A stretch of DNA of 64,000 nucleotides from Rhizophagus irregularis (taxonomy: Eukaryota; Glomeromycota; Glomeromycetes; Glomerales; Glomeraceae): positions 744,001 through 808,000 of the forward strand of contig NC_089448.1 in the NCBI RefSeq assembly GCF_026210795.1, read 5' to 3'. Positions 1 to 9,388 of the stretch are shown piece after piece. The number at the start of each line of letters is the position of its first letter. The stretch's first letter is position 1. A program made the translations under genes and the position numbers. The notes under the pieces are model-generated. The model was given only the letters and a program-made list of their open reading frames with translations, did no database searches and had not been told where the DNA came from.

Positions 1-609
1 GTAACTTCTTACACAAACTTAAAGACTCTATTATTCGACAAAGATCTGAGTTATAAAAGCTGTTTCGAGACAAAATTACTTTTGTTAGTGTAATTTTATG
101 TTTATGTAGAACCATAGAAAGCAGTTTGGAACACTGTTTTCCTAAAACATTTTCTTTTATTGAAAATGTTTCTAAATAAGAAGTTTTCCTTCTCGAATTC
201 AATAACGATTCTAATATAACTGTACCTCCTTCGCCTAACCCCGCGTCGTCGATTATCAAGTGCTTTAAATTAACATTATTAGTTAAAAAAACTTTTAACG
301 CCTTTGCACCGCTTTTTCCTAGTGCATTTTTACTAATTATCAGTTCTTCCAAATTTGTGCTTTCTTTAATTACTTCGCATATTTTTCTCAAAATTTCAAA
401 AGTTTCTTGTTTGTTATTTTTAGTGAAGACACTCTCGAGGTTCAATTTCTAATTCAAATAAAAACTTTAGATTTATATTTAAAATATATCTTAATTTGTA
501 TAATAAGGTTAACCTTGAACTTGGTAGTTTTAAGCGTTTCGATTAGTTTGTCAATTGTATTATTCGTAATTCTGTTCTCACTTAAGTCGATTTCTGGCAA
601 GATATCCAT
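1..609 (-). CDS. Leucine-rich-repeat protein, RNI/RanGAP-like (3' part outside window)
   Basis: Two exons on the minus strand: 514-609 (start ATG at 609, 32 codons) and 1-448, with a 65-nt GT-AG intron (449-513) in phase 0. The ORF continues past the left edge, so the C-terminus is missing. An in-frame TGA lies upstream of the ATG. The protein shows repeated ribonuclease-inhibitor-type LRR units with the pattern LxxLxIxxNxLGxxGAxxL: 'LEELIISKNALGKSG', then 'LKHLIIDDAGLGEGG', then 'LTKVILSRNSF'. This pattern is that of RNI-like LRR proteins such as fungal RanGAP (Rna1) and NLRC3-like proteins; such arcs bind protein partners. RanGAP would stimulate GTP hydrolysis by Ran at the nuclear envelope. 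The catalytic Arg region cannot be judged because only part of the repeat domain is here, so a generic LRR protein is equally possible. Confidence 0.7.
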
Positions 610-872
610 GTTTACGATATAAAATTGGATGTTGAAAAAAAAGGAAAAAAGAGAGTTAAAAGCATTTGCAGTTCATTAAGAAATTTCACACGATTCTCCA
701 TATTGCGGTTGAATACATAAAAAAGGAAAAAAAATCCTCGTTAATATGACCTAAAAAGAAATTTTACATGATTTACTATGTCATCAATCTTTTCATCATT
801 ACACCAGTATTATGCCCATAGTTAAATTTTAATTTATTAATTGTTAAGTTATTTTCGGTTTCTTCTCTTAAG

Positions 873-995
873 GAGAATCATGCGGCTTAAAACTAAGCGC
901 ATACATAGGATTGGTATCGTCCAAGACTCAGGTTTCTTCTTCTAGAAAATAAAATTTTCTTGAAGAGGATCCTGCGGCTTAAGACTGGGCGCATA
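873..995. repeat. 31-bp imperfect direct repeat
   Basis: Two copies of a roughly 31-bp sequence containing 'TGCGGCTTAA' and ending 'GCGCATA' lie at 873-903 and 965-995, 92 bp apart. It is locally GC-richer than its surroundings. A second nearby duplication (about 1122-1155 and 1255-1293, sharing 'GAAAGAAAAA' and a TTGGAA-rich stretch) follows. Together they look like duplicated exon or transposon debris. Confidence 0.6.
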
Positions 996-1595
996 TCGAT
1001 ACTTGTTCTATCTTATTTATACACATTGTTTTTGCTGATTTTTATTTCTGAAGACTCATACTTCACGTATATTAATCAATCTATTACTCTATTTTATGTC
1101 TTCCTTCTATATAGATACTTGAAAGAAAAAACCATTTGGAACGGCCTTTCAGGTAATTAGGTGTAAATGTATTTATATTAAAAATATTATAACTAACGTT
1201 TTTTCGTTTTTAGAATCAGAACATCTGGACTTTGGAATGGACTTTAGGTAAATATGAAAGAAAAACATATTTTTGGAATGATGAACTTTCGGTAAGTTTC
1301 ATCAATGGACGAAAGTTTTTTAAAATTTTTGTTTTACTGTTGTCTTACCATTATTTCTCCTATTGTCAGGGACCTCTCGCTACACTAAATTGAGATTGTC
1401 AAAGTGAAAACCTTCCCTTATTTGTTAAAATTGCCCTTATTTAAAATCAGCATAGTCAATTTTTTTACTTTATCTACGAATAATTAAAATTATCATTATA
1501 CCTCCTAAAATATTAGCTAATATATCGTACTGTCATTGCTAAAAGTAAAAATTACTTTTACTAATTTACTAATTGTTGTTATAATATGACTTTAG

Positions 1596-1877
1596 TGACA
1601 GTAATAATCAAAGCTTTGATGTTCCATTTCCTTCAGTGTTAGAAGATACATCTAAAAGGTAATTGATCGATTATTTATAATAAAAAATATAACTTACATT
1701 TTCCTAATAATTACTTTAGCGATGATCAAATTCTTGATGATTATGATTATGGACCTTTTAAGATCATTGATAATTATGATAATGATAATTCAGAGACAGA
1801 AAGTGGTACTTCTGAAGAGTATGATGGTTTTGAGGAATTTGAAATAACAGCAGAAAAAGAGAATAAAATATGGGACG
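1596..1877 (+). pseudogene. Relic of the acidic N-terminal exons of a Tnp2-like transposon gene
   Basis: Two exon-like pieces, 1596-1658 and 1720-1877, encode a D/E/N/S-rich segment with the same layout as exon 1 (end) and exon 2 of the transposase gene at 9389-12995. In both loci one exon ends in ...K-R split after AG at a GTAATT donor, and the next starts with an acidic stretch and ends with 'GAC G' or 'GAT G' before a GTA donor. The intron position and phase are the same in both copies. Downstream (from about 1930) the expected next exon is no longer readable. This is a truncated, decayed copy of the same element family, not a functional gene. Confidence 0.55.
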
Positions 1878-2281
1878 GTATGTTTAATATTATAAATTTA
1901 AAATTTTAAACTAGATCATTAATTAACATTTAATTTTTTAGATACATAAAAACGTATACATAAATAACATATCGGAGTTTTTTTCATGTAAAAATAGGCT
2001 AAGCCACAAATTGATTTATTTATTTATTTATTTATGATAGTAAACGATAGCAATTATAGCAAGTTTATTTAGCAAATGTTAGAATGCGCAAACAATAAAA
2101 GATTGCATATTATTTAGCCTTTTATTCATGTAAAATTACTAAATTACTTATAATGCTAATTTATAAATCTGGAGGTTGCAACGCTTTTCGAGTCCATTTT
2201 TTATCATTATAATATAAATTCATTCTAATTATAATGCAAAACTATTTGACTGCAAAAAAATTTTTTTTCTCTGTTTACTAC

Positions 2282-4320
2282 CTACTCATTACCAACCATC
2301 TCGTCAAAATTAACCCCTGAAATATCAAAATATTCCTTAATAATTTCAATTTTAATCCTCTTGTTTTCCCTATTTCTTTCTTGAGTTTTTAATTCTTCGT
2401 CATAACTAATCAGCTTGCCTGTACGGACCAAATTGATCCATATTTCAAAGTTAATTGCCGTCTTTACTCCACTCTTAAAAAAACATGCGCTTAATTCTTC
2501 GAAAGAATCTAAAAGTCGCCAATCAAAATTGGCTACTTCTAGTAACCTGTATATACGTGGTGCTCGCTGAAGCATCAATTCCAAATTCGGTAAAGAAATT
2601 AAGGGGTAAAATTGAGCAATTAATATTTTTGCTTGAGATTTTGTCGTCTCTGATTGTTTTCTGTTTAAGTTTATCTCACAAAAAGCCTGTAATTGTATGT
2701 ATGACTTAAAAAACCCGACATGAAACCTTAGTTCCTTGCGTCTGGCCATTTCTTTATTTCCTTGCTCATTTGCTTCTCCCATTACGGATAAAAATATATC
2801 CTCCGATAAATCTTTTGCAATCTTCTTGAATTCATCAGATAATTCAGTAAGTGATGAAGTCTTTTCTTGCACACGAATTGGTAAAATTTTAAAAGAACTG
2901 CAACTTTTTTGATTGTCATCAGAAATCAAATTAATACGTTGAGTACCACGAAAAGATTGAAAATCTTGTGTTGAATTAATCTTTTCCAAATGACTAATGA
3001 GGGCTTCTCTATACTCTTCTTTTTTACTGAAGATTGACCTATCACGTATAGGTGGATTATTTGGCAATTTACCAATATAACCTAGCAGCTTATGCAAATC
3101 TTCCGCCAATCTTATACTTGCCATATCCAATTCTTTGAATTTCTTTAATTCGATAATATTTGCCTCGAAGCTGAGATCCGAGGCTTGATTATAATCATAA
3201 TGAGGAAAACTGGCATTAATTGTTATATCATCGGAGTTAACGTGATTTGGCTTTATCACTAATGTTCCTGTGGAATCCATAAATCGTATATTATTATTAA
3301 CCAAGTTCATTGTTACACTTTTAACTCCGGTATTTTTCAATTTGCTCAATGAATATAATAACGAATCTATTGTGGGACCTCCGATCTTATTAATGGCCAA
3401 TAATATTTTTTCGTCTAAAGAAAAATATATATATTATTTCAAATTCAAGTTTCAGAGTTTACTTTCTGTGAATTATACAATACCCGGTTTAGCCCTTTTA
3501 CGCATCGAGGTATCTAATATAATTTAAAATAACAAAAAGTAAGTATCTCTTTTGTTAATCAACAAGGTAAGAAAAAAAATGCGAAAATTTACCAATTTTC
3601 GTTCTTTTTTTATCATTTTTTTGGGTTGAACCTTATACATTACAATAAATAGAAAATAATAAACATAAATTTAAATATTACTGTTTGCTCTAAATTACTA
3701 AGATTATAAGATATAAATTGAAACTTACAAAAATCTTCGTTAGCATCATCAGTATTGGTATCCAATACTTTTACTTGATCATCTATAAAATATAAATAAG
3801 AAAAAAGGAATTTACTTTTTGTAAATAAAATTGTGTTAATTAATAACTATTTAATAAACTTTAATATTACTGTTATACCGTGTTCGCACATATATTAAAT
3901 ATAAAATCATATTAATTTTAAAACTAACCTTGACCATGATCCTGTTCTTCATTCCTATCATCATTGCCAAATTCATTATTTATATTTGGTTTTTTAGTGC
4001 CATTATTACTAAAAGTTTCAGAAACCCCAACCCCGACACTAGGAGAACCAGAAGAACCATCGTCACTTGTAACACTTGGAGAAATTATTAGGACCAATGG
4101 TTCTTGTTTATCTTTAAATATATCCAATTATGAAATATTGATTCAAAATTGAAGTAGATATTAATTGATTTATTAGAATTAGATACAAAATAAATAATTA
4201 ACTTTGCAAACCTGTTGCAGGCTGTTCTGTTTCGGGTTGTTCTCCAGAATCAAAATTATAAGGTAAAATACTTTTTTGCAGCTGGATAATTGGTATTTTT
4301 AATGATCTTAAAGAGTCCAT
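2282..4320 (-). CDS. Unrecognised 492-aa protein, four exons
   Basis: Exons on the minus strand: 4212-4320, 3929-4111, 3729-3782 and 2282-3414. The introns (4112-4211, 3783-3928, 3415-3728) all have GT-AG ends and all fall in phase 1; the spliced frame closes exactly (1479 nt). The start is the ATG at 4320. Residues 1-115 are acidic and low-complexity (Ser/Gly/Asp/Asn/Glu-rich, likely disordered). Residues about 118-492 look globular and partly helical: a region beginning 'KILLAINKIGG', a Lys/Glu-rich helical middle, and a C-terminal part with 'WRLLDSFEELSACFF'. I see no signal peptide, membrane segment or catalytic motif, and I do not recognise the family. The long helices and the disordered leader would fit a nuclear or scaffold protein, but that is only a guess. 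It is the first of four minus-strand genes spanning 2.3-8.5 kb. Confidence 0.7.
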
Positions 4321-4434
4321 ATTTTAAAATTGCGATAAAGGTGGTAGAAAGAATTCAGTATTTTTTTAAAAAAAGAAGAGAATTAGAGAAAGAAAAATCA
4401 AAAAATGAATTTTTAATTTTTTTTTGATAAATTT

Positions 4435-4544
4435 ATTAATCGTAATATGTAATTCTATTTCATGGCTTTTTTGCTGCGACATATTAATCGTAATATGTAA
4501 TTCGATTTTTTTTGTTTGGACATATTAATCGTAATATGTAATTC
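4435..4544. repeat. Three copies of a 21-bp motif upstream of the 492-aa gene
   Basis: 'ATTAATCGTAATATGTAATT' plus C occurs exactly three times (4435, 4483, 4524), 48 and 41 bp apart, 115-225 bp upstream of the minus-strand start at 4320. The spacing and the perfect copies in a promoter-proximal position suggest either a small satellite or a cluster of protein-binding sites. Confidence 0.7.
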
Positions 4545-5329
4545 GATATTGAATTACATCTTTACATCTTTTAATGGAAGCGGTGTATTTATACTTTAAT
4601 GGCAAAGTGGATTTGATGAACCAAAAATGGAAGTGCACGCGTAAGATTTAATTGTGTTATAATAATGATGTTCCACCACCTTAGCGTGACACATTAAACT
4701 CTGTGCAACATCCACATTTCTCCCATTCGGTATTTTTTTTTCCGCAAATAAAAAATTTTCTCACTAAAAAAAAAATGACAATTTTGATGGTAGCAGAATG
4801 TAACAGTTAGGATTGACAAAAAATTTTTTTTTCTCGTGTGAAAATAATTATTAGATATATAATAAATAAATAAAAAAAATAATAGGTGGGTTATTAAACT
4901 TGCGCAATGTGCAATGCGATCATAAATTGAATCATTACGTTAGACGTTTTCGTCTTACGAACCGGGAGACCTAAAAAAATCTTCAGGTAAAGAAAATTTA
5001 TCATTCAGTTACACGTTGATTTTTTTATTAAGATTTATTTGAAATATATATATATATATTTGCCGATTGACTTTAATATCACAACAGGGTTCGTACAGTA
5101 TAACATATAATGTATAACGTCAGGTTAGGTCTGCATCATTTTCGTTTACATTCATTTATATCTTTCTTTTTTTCATTCTGTCTTTTGGCTCTTTAGTCAT
5201 TTTATTCGCTGTCTTTTGGCTCTTTAGTCATTTTATTCGCAATACCTGTAATTTTATTGCACTTTGTATTGTCACTACTCTTTGCGCTAGATTTTATCCT
5301 TCATTCTTAAAACTAGTTTACCAAGCACG
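4545..5329. other. Gene-free stretch between two minus-strand genes
   Basis: AT-rich spacer with no convincing ORF. It holds A/T homopolymers, a (TA)n run near 5046-5060, and a perfect two-copy tandem duplication of about 31 bp at 5180-5240 ('GTCTTTTGGCTCTTTAGTC...' twice). Confidence 0.6.
5180..5240. repeat. 31-bp perfect tandem duplication
   Basis: The unit beginning 'GTCTTTTGGCTC' and ending 'TTATTCGCT' is present twice back to back (5180-5210, 5211-5240). No coding reason is visible. It lies just beyond the 3' end of the bZIP-like gene. Confidence 0.75.
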
Positions 5330-5964
5330 TCAATATTTACAACTTACAACAACGTTTCCCCTTTTCCCTCGTCCCTGTCCCCTTCTTTGTCTTCTTTCTT
5401 GGCCTTCTTCATCCCTTTCCTCCCCTTCTAAACGAGTAATCCTAATAAAATAAAAGTGAAAAATTATATTAATTTAAGGAAACTTATTAGCAAAAAAGTT
5501 GATTACTTACTTCCTCTCTGCCTTCTTTAATTCATTATGTACCCGCAGCAATTCTCTCTGGTCATCTCTGTAAGCCCGATCCATACCATTCACTTGCTCT
5601 TGAAGTTCCTGCACCTTTTTTTCCAATTCCTTTATGTAATCTAATGGGGGAAAAAAATTGGTTAACTTGATCTATGCGCAGCTCGACCAAGCGGGTTTCT
5701 CCATCTTAGGTTGACACCGATACCGCTTAGACGTCCACAGATTCGTTTTAGAACAGACGTCCACAAGTCACCTTTAGAACAATCCAAAGACGTCCACAGG
5801 ATCATTTCAGGACAAACGTCCACAAGCCCTCTTTAGAACAATCTAAGCCCCCAGGATATCATAGAGAGGAACCCACCTGCAACTACCTGACGAGCACTTC
5901 CTCTCTTGCTCTTAATGCGAGCAATTCGTTTTTCCTTCGAACGTTGAGAGCGGTGTCTGACCAT
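5330..5964 (-). CDS. Small bZIP-like / coiled-coil protein A (109 aa)
   Basis: Three exons, minus strand: 5877-5964, 5511-5640 and 5330-5441, with GT-AG introns 5641-5876 and 5442-5510; the frame closes (330 nt). Exon 1 from ATG 5964 encodes a very basic stretch ('MVRHRSQRSKEKRIARIK'). Exon 2 opens with 'DYIKELEKKVQELQEQV', the textbook junction of a bZIP basic region with its leucine zipper (Y-I-x-x-L-E-x-x-V-x-x-L). The tail is Arg/Glu/Gly-rich. bZIP proteins dimerise through the coiled coil and bind DNA in the nucleus with the basic arm. The canonical Asn of N-x7-R is not evident here, so DNA binding may be altered. A further donor-like site near the end ('GTT|GTAAGT') means the C-terminus could be longer. 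The first intron carries a GACGTC-containing tandem repeat (see below). Confidence 0.5.
5730..5838. repeat. Intronic 59-bp tandem repeat with GACGTCCACA cores
   Basis: 'ACGTCCACA' occurs four times in the first intron of the bZIP-like gene A: at 5730, 5756, 5789 and 5815, three of them as GACGTC and one as AACGTC. The arrangement is two units of 59 bp, each with two cores 26 bp apart, and each closing with 'CTTTAGAACAATC'. GACGTC is the core of the CRE element recognised by many bZIP proteins; a regulatory role is inference. Confidence 0.7.
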
Positions 5965-6594
5965 CGTGAATCTATTATATAAATTAAAAGTTATTCCTAT
6001 CATTAAAACTATCTCGGCAGGCTAAAACCTTCCAAGCAGACCACAGTTTTAGACGTTACGAAAACTTAAAATAATTTTTACGTAATTGGATTGTATATAT
6101 AGGAAAAAATGCGTGAGAAAATACATGTTTCAAAAAGAAGGATTTTAGCAAATACACGAGAACGATAAGATCTGATGAATTTTTTGTGAAATGGGAAAAA
6201 TGGGGACAAAGAAAAGTACAAAATTAATTACAAACAACGTGCTAGAAACTTTAATCGGAATAGTACAGTATGCCGATCTGGTTGTTAACTGAAAGTAAAA
6301 TTTACTTTTTGTCAGTATTCGTATTTTATTTTATAAATTATACAAATATTAAATAAATGAGCTATTAGTAATTACGTAAAAGTAGCAGATCTTGTTTGAC
6401 AAACTCCTTTTCTCGTGAAAAAATGATTTTTTTTCTCACAAAACTTGTTTCGTATGGAAGATATATCATTTTTATTTCATATGGGAACATATCATTTTTT
6501 TCTCCCATCAAAAAAAAAATTTTTCACGTAGTTCTTTGGGGAACAGAATAGTTGGGAGAACTGAATTATAATAACATATAATTTATTAACAAAA
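5965..6594. other. Spacer, no gene seen
   Basis: AT-rich upstream region of bZIP-like gene A and 3' flank of gene B. It contains A/T homopolymer blocks (for example A-tract followed by T-tract near 6507-6525) and no supportable ORF or RNA gene. Confidence 0.5.
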
Positions 6595-7103
6595 TTATTC
6601 ATTTTCTATACATTTGCAATTATTTTCTAATTTATTTTCTATTTCTATTATTTGGTTTAACTTTTGTTGATATAATTCAACGGCAAATGTTTTTTGCCGT
6701 TTTAATTGTGTAATTTCTAAATAAATGTTAGTAATTGATATATATTATTTATACAATAATAATTTATAATTACCTTTATCTTTATTTTCAATTGTTTCGT
6801 TTAAAGAGTTGACCTAAACCAATTTTTTTAATTAGAAACCAGATAACAACCGAATACAATTATATACTCCATCTTTTATTAAACCCTCCAAAAAAAAATA
6901 AAAAAATAAAAAAATAAAAAATAGAAGAAAAAAAATAAAAAAAGCTATCTAAAAGATCTGAAAAACTACGGGCGAACCTAGTAACCACTCTAGGCGGTTC
7001 TCAAGTGTTCACTCACCTTATCTCTTTTTCTTTTATTATTCGAAAAGGATTTATTTTTTCGTTCTTGTAATTTATTTTGACTTCTTTTGTGAACCATCTT
7101 CAT
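6595..7103 (-). CDS. Small bZIP-like / coiled-coil protein B (82 aa)
   Basis: Three exons, minus strand: 7017-7103, 6774-6813 and 6595-6716. Introns 6814-7016 and 6717-6773 are GT-AG, and the spliced frame closes (249 nt). The start is ATG 7103; a second ATG lies two codons later at 7097. The N-terminus is Lys/Arg-rich ('ERKNKSFSNNKRKRDK') and contains an Asn followed eight residues later by Arg, matching the bZIP N-x7-R spacing. It is followed directly by a helix with hydrophobic heptads ('VNSLNETIENKDKEITQLK', then 'LNQIIEIENKLE'). Exon architecture, size and strand resemble gene A, 0.6 kb downstream, so the two may be diverged duplicates. Predicted role: nuclear dimeric DNA-binding or dominant-negative partner. 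The assignment rests on short motifs only. Confidence 0.5.
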
Positions 7104-7491
7104 TTGTAAGTTATCATAATTGAAGGGAAAGGTATTTATAAGATTTAAGCGATTTTTTAGAACAAAAAAGATTAAATGTGTAAAATTTCTTATCAAAGTA
7201 ATTTATAGTGTGTAGATTATTTATTAATGATTAGAACAATTAAACATTGCGTAATGAGGCGTGGACAAATTACGCGTTACACAATTCAAATTATTTATGC
7301 GGAGGTAATCTAAACGTCTTCAAATTTTTAATTTAATTCGAATGAAATGCCGAATACTGATATAGTGTATGAGAAGATGAATTAACCAATAGTTTATCAT
7401 AACAAGATTTATTGAACTAATTAAGTCAAAACTATGTATGATTCGTTTTATACAAGAACGAAGAAATTGTCATCTCCGAGATCAAGTTTAT

Positions 7492-8479
7492 TTATTTACT
7501 TGATTTTGCTTTTCTTCCTCTTTTTTTGGGGACATTATTTTGATTTTCTTTGTCATTTACACGTTGTTTCCGGACCCTTTTTGGAGGATCACTTTGAACT
7601 TTTTCATTAGTACGTGGTTCTGGAGGCCGGACCTGAACTTGTTCATCAGTACGTGGTTCTGGAGGCCGGATCTGAACTTGTTCATCAGAAGGCTCAACTG
7701 GAGGCCGGATCTGAACTTGTTCATCAGAAGGCTCAACTGGAGGCCGGATCTGAACTTGTTCATCAGAAGGCTCAACTGGAGAAGGAGGATCTTGTTGTGC
7801 TTGAGGAGATGGTGGAGGACGGTCCTGTAATGCTGGAGAATTTTGTGGTGGAACTCTTAAATTATTTTCTAATTCATTTTTTTTTTTTCAGATAATAGCC
7901 TATTATAAATAAAATGAAATAATTAATTTCTACTATAAACCAACTAGGTATAAATAAAGTTATTATTAACTTACGTTTATTTTGTATAGTACTAACAAGC
8001 ATCTCCTTTACAGCCCAATCGGCTGCGGTTATAGGGAAGTCAGGAGCCTTTTTTTTAAACTATAATATAATAATTTTTAGTATACTTCAAAAAAAAAAAG
8101 AAATGACGAAAATTAAAATTTAATATTTACAGAACGAACTATTTGTGCAGTTATTGTATGCTTTTGACTCCTATAATCGGCGGTAAAATCTACATTCTTT
8201 TCGTAGAGACATTCTCGCATTATCTCCTATTACAAAATTTTACTATTAAAAAACAATTTTTATCTTTTATTAAAAATTAATAAATAGTTACCAAATAAGC
8301 AAGCCAGCGTTGCTTTTCATTTTTTAATCCTAACGCATCTTGTAAATTATATTTAGACGTAGGCTTATATATGGGCCTGAGCTATAATATAGTAATAAAG
8401 TAAGAATTTTTGATTATAGATTATTAAAAATATTTTTATATTTTTACTTTTATACCTCAGTTTCGGGTGTTTGTTCCAT
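7492..8479 (-). CDS. Unrecognised 223-aa protein with 13-residue tandem repeat, KEN-like box and AT-hook-like tail
   Basis: Five exons, minus strand: 8456-8479, 8292-8381, 8131-8226, 7975-8059 and 7492-7868. All four introns are GT-AG and the frame closes (672 nt). Start ATG 8479. Residues 9-98 form a helical-looking domain without known hallmark ('LKNEKQRWLAYLEIMREC', 'SFKKKAPDFPITAADWA'). The C-terminal half is proline-rich, with five 13-residue repeats of the type PVEPSDEQVQIRP, the three central ones identical. The last 30 residues are basic, with 'NDKENQNN' (resembling a KEN degradation box) and 'KKRGRKAK' (NLS or AT-hook-like RGR core). This suggests a nuclear protein. I do not recognise a family; relatives are probably lineage-specific. 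A separate plus-strand reading of the repeat DNA is a shadow. Confidence 0.65.
7585..7779 (-). repeat. Five 39-bp coding tandem repeats
   Basis: The units start at 7585, 7624, 7663, 7702 and 7741. Each is exactly 39 bp, so the reading frame of the 223-aa protein is preserved. The three units at 7663-7779 are essentially identical and the outer two diverged, indicating recent expansion by slippage or unequal exchange. Confidence 0.85.
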
Positions 8480-9388
8480 TTTTTTTAAATTTTTTTAAAA
8501 AAATGCGTAAAAAATGAAGAATCACTAAAGATAGCATGTATTTATACTTTATACTTAAACGTGACGCGACTGACGCGTTGTTTATTTTTATTTTTTATTG
8601 ATCGCGAAATACCATTTATAGTTGTTCGACACCATTTTCTGATTTTCTGTCCTGATGGTCTAACAAAGTGCCTCTCCAAAAACTGACTCATTACCCCTGT
8701 GAATAATATATTACGACTCGTTTATGCATCAAAGCCCAGCTCGAGGACACTAAGGAGACCAGTATCAAACATGTCTAATAACCGATATAACTTTATTTTA
8801 GGTTCTGACTGATTGAGAGCCTTGCGAACAATTGGTGAGAGGGAGTTTATACCTTTAAATATAACTTTTGCATTTCACTGTAGTGTTGGTGTCATAAAGA
8901 AAAAAATATCATGAAAATTATATTATGAAATTATTAATGAAAGATTATTACAAGTATTAGGACTACATTCTTGTCAGTATTAACACGGTTAAATTAACTT
9001 CATTGATAATAATACATAAAATATAATGATTCAATTTATCGGTCATCAGTACGAGCGTTGCTCATAACACAATCTCTTAATACAATTAGTATGGCTTTAT
9101 ATGAACCGTTGCTCATAATAGGCTTTGAACAATTATTATGGCTTTTATATGAACCGTTGCTCATAATAGGCTTTGAACAATTAGTATGGCTTTGTGTGAA
9201 CCATTGCTCATAATACAATCAGTATAATTATTACGAATATTGTCATTATTATATCATCTCTAATAACGATACACAATCTTGTAACACAACCTCTAACTTT
9301 AATGCGTAAATTTAATACAATCATGTAATACAAACTATGTGATTGTTTATAAAAATAGATCGTTACATAAATTCTATCACGTTTCAAA
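8480..9388. other. Intergenic region with minisatellite
   Basis: No gene seen. It divides the minus-strand cluster from the plus-strand transposase. The part near 8555-8600 holds GACGCG words upstream of the 8479 start; 9050-9225 holds a 47-48-bp tandem repeat described separately. Confidence 0.5.
9051..9225. repeat. 47-48-bp minisatellite, about 3.5 copies
   Basis: Units begin with 'ATGGCTTT' at 9091, 9138 and 9186 and contain 'GAACCGTTGCTCATAATA'; a partial diverged copy precedes them at 9051-9090. Short ORFs reading through it are repeat artefacts. It lies 170-340 bp upstream of the transposase start. Confidence 0.8.

Noticed and set aside
960-1160. Plus-strand open frame of 66 codons
   Set aside because: No ATG start at its beginning, no family feature, and it overlaps duplicated debris.
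7614-7895. Plus-strand repetitive frames over the 39-bp repeats
   Set aside because: Shadows of the minus-strand five-exon gene; any frame stays open through a 39-bp repeat.
9036-9218. Minus-strand frame through the 47-48-bp repeat
   Set aside because: The frame exists only because of the tandem repeat; no splice or start context.
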